Positions 19,854 to 25,173 of a stretch of 25,173 nt of DNA are shown here, one piece after another. Source of the DNA: a virus. The position numbers and the translations under genes are program-made. The number at the start of each line of letters is the position of its first letter. Position 1 is the stretch's first letter. The stretch is from positions 1-25,173 of the IMG/VR virus record IMGVR_UViG_3300017706_000327; one strand, 5' to 3'. The notes beneath the pieces are model-generated. The model was not told the origin of the DNA. It was given only the letters and a program-made list of their open reading frames with translations, and did no database searches.

Positions 19854-21596
19854 CTAACCTTCCAGTTCGTTCTTCATTTGTTCTGATAGTGATTTGAGCA
19901 GAGCATCAAAGTCTGCGTCTACGTCGATCATAATGAGGACGTTTGTGCGGCAATGCGTAAGCGTGGGCAAAATGAGCGTGGTGTCTTCGTGATCGCCTTC
20001 AAAGTCGATGGTTGGAGTGTTGCTGTGTGGATTTTGATACAGCACATCCATCATGCGCGCTTTTTCGGTGTTGTTGAGCGACCTCATCTGCATGGTGTGG
20101 TTTTCGCTTGATCGGCGTCGTGCCTCGCGAATGTGCATTGGCTCAGTACAGATTTGTGCAGTCACTGGGTTTTTGCGTATGGCTATGATCGGAATTTGTA
20201 AACTGTACCACTCACCATCAACGCAGTATGCTTCGTCCGAGACGTGATCTTCGTGGTAGTAATTAAACGTAGTCTCGTAATCATATGGGCTATGATGATC
20301 GTGTTCACGACGGCTAAAGGGTACATAAATGTGATTTACTTCAATCGCATCTTCGCGAAGAACTTCCCAATCGCTTGCTTCGCATGTCACGTAGCGATCG
20401 TTGTAACACTCGTCACAATAGCTGTATCCATCGTCATCTGTGCGATAGTCATCGCCCCTAAGATTTTCTTCGCAACTCTCACAGTGATGCGAAGGCTCAG
20501 TGTCCATGAAGCCGCTTGTACTGCTCGCGCCTTCATAATCTGTGCCTTGGACGAAACAACTCTCTCCGCCTTTGGTAGCGTCAGTGAAGCGCCTGATGCT
20601 CATGTCCAGATATGGCATGAACACTGAGCTACTGTCTTGGCTGTGGTCTACGCGGCGAACCGTAAAGTTGGGCCAGTCGCTTCTATCAAGACTTGGACGA
20701 TAGCCGTTCTCCTTGAAGAACTCGTCTATTATGAACACAGACTTCATGCTCGTACCGTAGATTGAACTACACACATTGTCGGTCGGCGAGTAACAAGCGC
20801 GAGAAGAAACGCGCTTCTTCTCGTCTAGTGTGTACGCAATGTGCATGTACTCGCAGTTGGTTGCGAATATTTCGGCTGGGTGCATACCTTGACGCTGCCA
20901 CCTAACACCAACTTCATCTTCCCACCATCGCATGCAACTGTTCGATAGGGCTTTCGACTGGTTGCGGCTTGGCAACTCCATGTGAGATATGTCTGTCTCA
21001 GGCGTGAAGTTGTTGTCTGTAGCGTAAGCCTTGCGAAAGTGTTCGGCAGTGCAACCGTGGATAAGCGTAAATGCCATCGGGTTGTAAGCTGTGTTGTACA
21101 TGCGGAAGAAATCCTCCACTTGCTCATCGCGCAACGGAAACAATTTGCGGATGATCTTGGCGGGCTTGCCTCGGACACGACGATCACGCCCTTCGGCCAT
21201 GACGTCTGGTATGTACGACAGTTGCATCGGGTCTACAGTTGATGGGCGAAGATCGTGAAGTATGCAGATGGACAGCATGTCTTCGAGCAGATCTGACCAC
21301 TCGTCGTAACGCGCGCCAACTCTCGATTGGATGTAATCCAGGTCGCATGACTTGCGAACCATGCGAAAGATCTCAACGTTGAGCTTGATCCTACCGTCTG
21401 GGCAGTCCGACATGGGCTTGTTGCTGCGCAGAAGCATCCGCTCTCTGGTGTAATGCTCGTCTGGCCTTTCCGAATAACCGAGCGCAATGTACGCATCATC
21501 TAGCTTGTTGATGACGTTTCTGATGCGCTCGTCGGTGACGTCGCTTTCCTCTGTCTTCAAGAACGCATTCGTGCGTGTTGTAAGTAACTCTCCCAT
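19854..21596 (-). CDS. Multi-domain zinc-finger protein, function unknown
   Basis: From the ATG at 21596 (AGGAG seven bases upstream, start sharing a base with the upstream stop) this is a 580-residue protein. Residues ~1-180 are helical and contain NPMAFTLIHGCTAEHF, similar to NPSALRMIHGSMIEGF in the CobS-like protein. A middle region of ~200 residues follows. Residues ~360-410 hold HHCESCEENL, YSYCDECYND and YVTCEASDWE, a LIM-like zinc-ribbon pair. After it are acidic/His-rich turns (REHDHHSPYDY) and a C-terminal domain that ends in an acidic helix. Similar zinc-ribbon proteins occur in large phage genomes without known function. The shared motif suggests interaction or common origin with the CobS-like protein. 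Confidence 0.72.
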   Translation of the reverse strand: MGELLTTRTNAFLKTEESDVTDERIRNVINKLDDAYIALGYSERPDEHYTRERMLLRSNKPMSDCPDGRIKLNVEIFRMVRKSCDLDYIQSRVGARYDEWSDLLEDMLSICILHDLRPSTVDPMQLSYIPDVMAEGRDRRVRGKPAKIIRKLFPLRDEQVEDFFRMYNTAYNPMAFTLIHGCTAEHFRKAYATDNNFTPETDISHMELPSRNQSKALSNSCMRWWEDEVGVRWQRQGMHPAEIFATNCEYMHIAYTLDEKKRVSSRACYSPTDNVCSSIYGTSMKSVFIIDEFFKENGYRPSLDRSDWPNFTVRRVDHSQDSSSVFMPYLDMSIRRFTDATKGGESCFVQGTDYEGASSTSGFMDTEPSHHCESCEENLRGDDYRTDDDGYSYCDECYNDRYVTCEASDWEVLREDAIEVNHIYVPFSRREHDHHSPYDYETTFNYYHEDHVSDEAYCVDGEWYSLQIPIIAIRKNPVTAQICTEPMHIREARRRSSENHTMQMRSLNNTEKARMMDVLYQNPHSNTPTIDFEGDHEDTTLILPTLTHCRTNVLIMIDVDADFDALLKSLSEQMKNELEG

Positions 21597-21820
21597 TACC
21601 ATTCTCCTCTTTGTTGTGTGTGTGGGAAGTGCCAGCACTCGCCGGTTTGCCATTGGCCGTTGGGCATGTACTGAATTTCACCGCAGCCAAGGAACGCGTT
21701 GACCGCGACCCAGAAAATGAAAGCTGCTGTAGTGGTGATCGTTAAGACCCATAGAATTGCGTTGGTTACGCGCAAACGGGTATTGTCCACGGCAAGATGC
21801 CGCGCAAATGCTGTACGCAT
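21596..21820 (-). CDS. Small single-span membrane protein
   Basis: This 74-residue protein has AGGAG seven bases before its ATG. Residues ~1-20 are basic and polar, residues ~21-44 are a membrane span (AILWVLTITTTAAFIFWVAV), and the tail has two cysteines (LGCGEIQYM and TGECWHF) that could form a disulfide outside the cytoplasm. The stop shares a base with the start of the zinc-finger gene. A basic N-terminus with an outside C-terminus is the expected topology. The function is unknown; superinfection exclusion or a membrane tether for the neighbouring proteins are possibilities only. Confidence 0.7.
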   Translation of the reverse strand: MRTAFARHLAVDNTRLRVTNAILWVLTITTTAAFIFWVAVNAFLGCGEIQYMPNGQWQTGECWHFPHTQQRGEW

Positions 21821-21847
21821 TGTAGTCTCCTGTTATGTTGGGGTTGT

Positions 21848-21888
21848 CATGCAGAAGCTGCATGGGATCGGGCAGTTGTTAGCTGCCC
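21848..21888 (-). other. Two tandem hairpins in the operon leader
   Basis: CATGCAG/CTGCATG (21848-21864, 7-bp stem, 3-base loop) and GGGCAG/CTGCCC (21870-21888, 6-bp stem) lie between the genes at 21917 and 21820. Neither is followed by a T-run, so they are not clear terminators. They may mark an RNA processing or stability site within the operon. Confidence 0.45.
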
Positions 21889-21916
21889 TCACCGATGAAG
21901 CCTCAATGTGCGCATT

Positions 21917-22249
21917 TCATGTGTGCATGTTACGCTCATGCAACTCCGACATCGTGTGCCAAAGCTCGACGTCGGTGGCTTTGTTGATTTGGGTGTGGAG
22001 CCAATCGCCTGTGCGACTGTGTTCGTACAATCCCTTCTCCCTGCGGTCGAACATAAGATCGGCTGCCATGTACAAGCGCTCCTCGTATGTGTTGAACGTG
22101 TCTCCGTTGATGCGCAGTTGGTGCTGCGTGATCTCGTCAACGGTGTCGTAAAAGTCTCCCACGCCAAACGTGCTTAACGCCTTGAGTACGAACGTGATCG
22201 GGGTCTTGTCGTAATCGCCTGTGTGACGTGGGTTGGGTAGTGTCAGCAT
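21917..22249 (-). CDS. Hypothetical protein, first gene of the peptidase/zinc-finger operon
   Basis: From the ATG at 22249, with GGAG five to six bases upstream, this is a 110-residue protein. A longer frame to 22303 would run through the leader and lacks a Shine-Dalgarno. The protein is mixed alpha/beta with several His and Asp residues (PNPRHTGDYDKTPITFVLKA, then DFYDTVDEITQHQLRINGD, and EERLYMAADLMFDRREKGLY). No motif is recognised. It follows the terminator of the Ala-rich gene and is followed by the tandem hairpins. It probably forms one unit with the membrane protein, zinc-finger and M20-like genes. Confidence 0.68.
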   Translation of the reverse strand: MLTLPNPRHTGDYDKTPITFVLKALSTFGVGDFYDTVDEITQHQLRINGDTFNTYEERLYMAADLMFDRREKGLYEHSRTGDWLHTQINKATDVELWHTMSELHERNMHT

Positions 22250-22315
22250 GATGTCTCCTATTCTGCTGGGCTGGTTGTCGGCTGATACGCTCGATAAGCG
22301 CATGAGACGAAAACC

Positions 22316-22344
22316 AAAAAAAAAGGCGCCCCCGAAGGGACGCC
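22316..22344 (-). terminator. Intrinsic terminator of the Ala-rich protein gene
   Basis: On the minus strand GGCGTCCC and GGGGCGCC form an eight-position stem with one mismatch around a TTCG tetraloop, followed by nine T residues. This is a textbook Rho-independent terminator. It separates the Ala-rich gene from the operon that begins at 22249. Confidence 0.93.
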
Positions 22345-22354
22345 GTTTGTGCGA

Positions 22355-22810
22355 TCATGCGTTGCGCGACTGCATGAACGCTGCGATCACGCTTGCAAGG
22401 CCAGTCGCGAAGTCCTCTTGCGCAGGCGCAGCCGCCTCCGCAGGAGCAGGAGCAGGAGCCGCAGGAGCCTTCGTGGGCATCTGCGTGATCGCGCCTGAAC
22501 TCAGGCCCGCGAGAAGCTCCGCTTGCGTCATGGCCTTGGCCTTGGGCGCAGCCTTGGGCGCGAGAGCCGCGAACGCATCCTTGCGCTTGTCAGCGTCCTT
22601 GATGGCGAAAGCCTTCACATGCGCGATCTTGCCATCGCGGATGTACTCGCTCAAGCGCGCCCACGTCTTGCGCTCGGACGCAGCGGCCTTTTGCGCGATT
22701 GCGGCTGCGAGCGCGGTTGCGATCTCAGGGGTCTTTGCGGTTGCGTATGAGTGCGCCCAATCGCGTGAAGTGGGTGCGGGTGAAGTCGTTTGTGTGTTTG
22801 TGCGTGCCAT
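22355..22810 (-). CDS. Ala/Pro/Lys-rich protein, function unknown
   Basis: From the ATG at 22810, with GGAGG five bases upstream, this is a 151-residue protein. The frame could extend to 22858 but without a Shine-Dalgarno. Residues ~15-85 form a helical domain (SRDWAHSYATAKTPEIATAL, KTWARLSEYIRDGKIAHVKA). The rest alternates Ala/Lys (LAPKAAPKAKAMTQAE) and an Ala/Pro linker built on a short GCAGGA-type DNA repeat, before a last helix (GLASVIAAFMQS). The composition recalls DNA-coating or scaffold-type proteins. It is a single-gene unit between its own promoter region and a strong terminator, which suggests high expression. The codons are visibly more GC-rich than those of its neighbours. Confidence 0.7.
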   Translation of the reverse strand: MARTNTQTTSPAPTSRDWAHSYATAKTPEIATALAAAIAQKAAASERKTWARLSEYIRDGKIAHVKAFAIKDADKRKDAFAALAPKAAPKAKAMTQAELLAGLSSGAITQMPTKAPAAPAPAPAEAAAPAQEDFATGLASVIAAFMQSRNA

Positions 22811-23176
22811 GCTGGCCTCCGTTTGTGAACATAGGCCCAGCCTTCCTTGGCTGGACAACTGTTAATTCCCAGAACGAAGTTCGTCGGTCGTGGACGACCA
22901 CGCACTCACGCGCATGTAAGATGCTGAAATGATTACCACGCACCCATGTTCCAACGCGCTCGAAGCAAGTTTGAAAACGTTTTTCGGCCCTCACATGCGA
23001 TCCACTTCCTGCATAGAAACAGGTTTTTCAATGAAATCAATGGTTTATGCCCCTGAAATTGCACAATCCGTGCATGGGGGGGGCTACCCCCGACCCCCAA
23101 AGCCGGTTTTCGACAATCGCCATTTCCGACCCCGCGACTAATCTGAGCAAAATTGAAAATTTAGGAGTTAAATTTA
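22811..23176. promoter_or_regulatory. Divergent intergenic region upstream of terS, non-coding
   Basis: This is 366 bases with no convincing gene. Toward the Ala-rich gene, minus-strand TTGTCC (22853-22858) and CCTATG (22830-22835) are 17 bases apart, and the spacer holds the inverted repeat CCAGCC/GGCTGG (22837-22854). That is a possible promoter with an operator. Further right are CGTGG/CCACG near 22890-22910, a perfect palindrome AAAACGTTTT (22974-22983) and the tandem hairpins at 23060-23091. AGGAG lies before the terS ATG. No strong plus-strand promoter stands out. Confidence 0.45.
23060..23091 (+). other. Tandem hairpins with G8/C5 run, candidate cos/pac signal
   Basis: TGCAC/GTGCA (23060-23074, 5-bp stem) is followed by a run of eight G residues (23076-23083), CTA and five C residues (23087-23091), which fold into a GC-only stem. 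A second C5 run lies at 23094-23098. Packaging start sites are often directly upstream of terS. The sequence shows the structure only; the packaging role is inference. Confidence 0.35.
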
Positions 23177-23515
23177 ATGCCAAATAATCCAAAGGGCCGA
23201 CTAAGCCCACACAACGGCAAAAAGCTTACACCAATGCAGGTCGCGAATATGCGCTCTGGGCTATACAAACGTGTAGAGTTCCAAATAGACGAGGCTCACG
23301 CCGTAGTTATGGGCGAGAAGGACTGGACGCCGACACAAGCTCGCGTTTTCTCAGCCCTACTAAACAAGGTAATGCCCGACCTCACCGCACAATTCGTACA
23401 ACACGAACACACGGTACAAGAAAGCCCAGACAAGATGTCTCGTGAGGAGCTTGAGCGCATCGCTTCGGGCGTGAACCAGATCATAGACGCTGACACTGTG
23501 GAAGCCGACACATGA
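23177..23515 (+). CDS. terS: Terminase small subunit-like protein
   Basis: This 112-residue protein is preceded by AGGAG and overlaps terL by four bases. The N-terminus (residues 1-20) is basic and polar. A central helical region (ANMRSGLYKRVEFQIDEAHA) is followed by DWTPTQARVFSALLNKVMPD, a pattern common in the C-terminal helices of short phage small terminases. The end is acidic (REELERIASGVNQIIDADTV). The small subunit recognises the packaging signal on phage DNA and loads the large subunit. Position directly before terL is the strongest evidence. It lacks an obvious N-terminal helix-turn-helix, so the DNA-binding part may be atypical. Confidence 0.78.
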   Translation: MPNNPKGRLSPHNGKKLTPMQVANMRSGLYKRVEFQIDEAHAVVMGEKDWTPTQARVFSALLNKVMPDLTAQFVQHEHTVQESPDKMSREELERIASGVNQIIDADTVEADT

Positions 23516-25149
23516 GCCTCACCCCGCAAGCTGCTGCGCGTCACCTCTTAGCCTTGCGCAAGGCGGAGGAGAGCTTCGAAGGCTTTGTTAAGCTGCATAA
23601 CCCCACTTGGAAAATTCCGCTATTCCACAAGACGATGATTAGGGCGCTAGACGCTTTGGAGAGGAACACCCTCACCAACCAATTCAACACGCCCGCTACA
23701 GAAAGACACAAGTCAACCGCAATTCCTGTGCGAAACTTGCTCATTACTATGCCCCCTCGCCACGGCAAATCTACATTCGGTTCGGTCTTGTTCCCATCCT
23801 ACTTTATGGCACGCAAGCCCAGCCGCTTTCTCATGTCCACCTCTTACAACTCCCAGCTCGCCACAGACTTCGGTCGGCAAGTCCGAGAACTCGTAAACGA
23901 CCCCCTGACGGGGCAAGCCTACTCAGACTTTGAGATGTCCGCTGACAGCCGCGCAGTTGACCAGTGGCGCACGACAAGCGGCGGAGCCGCGTACTTCATC
24001 GGTATCGGCGGAACCACCTCTGGGCGGGCCGCAAATCTGCTCTTATTCGATGACCCTTTCAAATCACGCGAGGACGCGGAATCCGCCACTCAGCGCAACA
24101 AGGTTTGGAACTACTATGTCTCCGCGCTTTCCACCCGCCTACAGCCTGACATAGACGGAGTGCCCCCAGCTCAGATCGTCATCTTAACTCGTTGGCATCC
24201 CGACGACCTAGCTGGACGCCTCATGCAAAGTGACGACTGGAACGAGGGGCGGTGGCATCATATTAACTTCCCTGCCATCGAAACTAAGCGCACGGCAGAC
24301 AAGAAAAGCCGTGCATCTCTACCAAAAGACGACCCAGAATACATGTCTGGCACGGATTTACAGAAGGTTAGCCCTGCAAAACGCTACATTCACAGCACAA
24401 AGAAGCAAGCATTGTGGCCCGAACGCTTCTCTTTGGAGGATTTAGAGCGCAGAGAACGCCTAAACCCACGCGAATTTGCCTCATTATACCAGCAAACGCC
24501 CTATATTGTGGGCGGAAACATGATAAAAGCGCATTGGTGGCGTACATTTCCGTCTGATTTAAAGCCAGAAACCTTCTCAACCCTCGTAATATCCGCCGAT
24601 ACAGCCTTCAAAGCTAAAACTACGTCCGATTATTCGGTGATGTGCGTCCTTGGAATGGACACAACTGGCGATATTTACCTTGTTGACGTCATCCGCGAGC
24701 GGTTTGAGTTCCCAGAACTAAAGCGGCGCATGATAATGCTGAACAATAAGTGGCGCGGCAAGGGATTGCGCGGCATTTACATCGAAGACAAAGCCAGTGG
24801 GCAGTCCCTTATCCAAGAACTCAAGCGCGAGAGCGGCGTATCTGTCATTCCTTACAAAGTATCGGGCGATAAAGTCTCACGCCTCAACGCGGTTCTCCCA
24901 CTCATAGAAGGCGGTCGCGTATTCCTGCCAGAGAACGCGCCGTGGATAGATACCTTCTACGAAGAGTGCCAGACTTTCCCATCGGGCACGCACGACGACC
25001 AAGTAGACGCTCTGTCTATTGGGCTGGATGTCCTAGCCAGAACGCCTAGCTCTGGCGATTACTTTGCGCCAGCCGCCATCAACCAGCTTGACTCAAGTTC
25101 TTGGCTGACAGGCGCATCCAAAACCGAGTGGAGAAACTGGGGTGAGTAG
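23512..25149 (+). CDS. terL: Terminase large subunit
   Basis: This 545-residue packaging motor has both domains. The ATPase part has Walker A MPPRHGKST (80-88), the conserved SYNSQLATDFGR segment (111-122), GIGGTTSGRAANLLLFDDP with Walker B D180-D181, and ILTRWHPDDLAGRL (224-237), a coupling motif. The nuclease part has ISADTAFK (D362), GIYIEDKASGQSLI (E425/D426) and HDDQVDALS (D495/D496), the RNase H-like metal site. It cuts concatemers and pumps DNA into the procapsid. The second Walker B residue is Asp rather than the more usual Glu, which is seen in some families. The start overlaps terS (ATGA). Confidence 0.97.
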   Translation: MSLTPQAAARHLLALRKAEESFEGFVKLHNPTWKIPLFHKTMIRALDALERNTLTNQFNTPATERHKSTAIPVRNLLITMPPRHGKSTFGSVLFPSYFMARKPSRFLMSTSYNSQLATDFGRQVRELVNDPLTGQAYSDFEMSADSRAVDQWRTTSGGAAYFIGIGGTTSGRAANLLLFDDPFKSREDAESATQRNKVWNYYVSALSTRLQPDIDGVPPAQIVILTRWHPDDLAGRLMQSDDWNEGRWHHINFPAIETKRTADKKSRASLPKDDPEYMSGTDLQKVSPAKRYIHSTKKQALWPERFSLEDLERRERLNPREFASLYQQTPYIVGGNMIKAHWWRTFPSDLKPETFSTLVISADTAFKAKTTSDYSVMCVLGMDTTGDIYLVDVIRERFEFPELKRRMIMLNNKWRGKGLRGIYIEDKASGQSLIQELKRESGVSVIPYKVSGDKVSRLNAVLPLIEGGRVFLPENAPWIDTFYEECQTFPSGTHDDQVDALSIGLDVLARTPSSGDYFAPAAINQLDSSSWLTGASKTEWRNWGE

Positions 25150-25173
25150 GGACGACTTGCTAACCGCAAAGAT
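25142..25173 (+). CDS. Start of the next gene (possibly portal), truncated by window end
   Basis: A GTG at 25142 opens a frame in another phase that overlaps the terL stop by eight bases and stays open to the window end (about ten codons, beginning SRDDLLTAK after the start). A gene tightly coupled after terL is expected in this phage layout and is often the portal. The visible part is too short to identify. Confidence 0.35.
   Translation, partial: MSRDDLLTAK

Noticed and set aside
19854-21653. Longer form of the zinc-finger gene starting at 21653
   Set aside because: The extension overlaps the membrane protein gene, and AGGAG is correctly spaced only for the ATG at 21596.
21678-21863. 61-residue minus-strand frame overlapping the small membrane protein
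   Set aside because: It is a shadow frame. The membrane protein frame has AGGAG before its start and a clear membrane span.
22929-23141. 70-residue frame in the gap before terS
   Set aside because: It has no Shine-Dalgarno, an unlikely composition, and runs through the G8/C5 hairpin.
1-25173. tRNA genes, CRISPR arrays and insertion sequences
   Set aside because: I found no cloverleaf with conserved arms, no regularly spaced repeats with spacers, and no transposase. The four-stem region at 6875-6973 does not fit a tRNA.

Overview
The window is part of a tailed double-stranded DNA phage (Caudoviricetes) or a prophage. It contains no housekeeping genes. It carries small and large terminase, a primase-helicase, a recombination set, a lysis cassette with spanins, a tyrosine integrase and the end of a large virion protein. 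The host is inferred, not shown. A T7-lysozyme-like amidase, a CobS/CobT-like pair, a SleB-type hydrolase and moderate base composition fit phages of marine Alphaproteobacteria such as roseobacters. The integrase suggests a temperate or formerly temperate phage.

Layout. (1) 3-1595 (+): C-terminal part of a large virion-associated protein that starts before the window. (2) 1543-4522 (-): a tightly overlapping recombination operon. In transcription order it holds a coiled-coil protein, a Sak4-like RecA-fold ATPase, a DUF669-like SSB with an acidic tail, a Cas4/RecB-like nuclease, a small coiled-coil protein and a DUF3310 protein. (3) 4523-4621: a divergent control region next to a Cro-like gene. 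(4) 4622-7823 (+): Cro-like protein, PrimPol-RepA-type primase-helicase, about 300 bases of strongly structured non-coding DNA, an HTH/zinc-ribbon protein and an Hjc-like resolvase. (5) 7902-10217 (+): two small membrane proteins, a PD-(D/E)XK-like protein, a membrane-anchored amidase, nested i-spanin and o-spanin genes and a small exported protein. (6) 10214-12974: a short minus-strand gene, a LuxR-type HTH regulator, an integrase followed by inverted repeats, and hypothetical genes. (7) 13108-22810 (-): three leftward units separated by two good intrinsic terminators. They encode an Ala-rich protein, a zinc-finger protein, an M20-like di-zinc peptidase, a CobS-like AAA+ ATPase, a CobT-like protein with HExxH and VWA domains, a SleB-type hydrolase and small proteins. 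(8) 22811-23176: a divergent intergenic region with a G8/C5 hairpin, then terS and terL (+) and the first codons of the next gene.

How the parts work together. Region 2 with the primase-helicase and resolvase forms the replication and recombination module. Region 5 is the lysis module. Region 7 is the most unusual part. It combines a MoxR/CobS-type ATPase, a VWA protein with a zincin motif, an exopeptidase-like enzyme and a zinc-finger protein, with no sign of the rest of cobalamin synthesis. A short motif (NPxA...IHG...E.F) is shared by the CobS-like and zinc-finger proteins and suggests they belong to one system. A roughly 32-base block is present both at the recombination/Cro control region and at the CobS-like promoter, where it overlaps the -10 box and spacer. 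The Cro-like protein may therefore control both regions.
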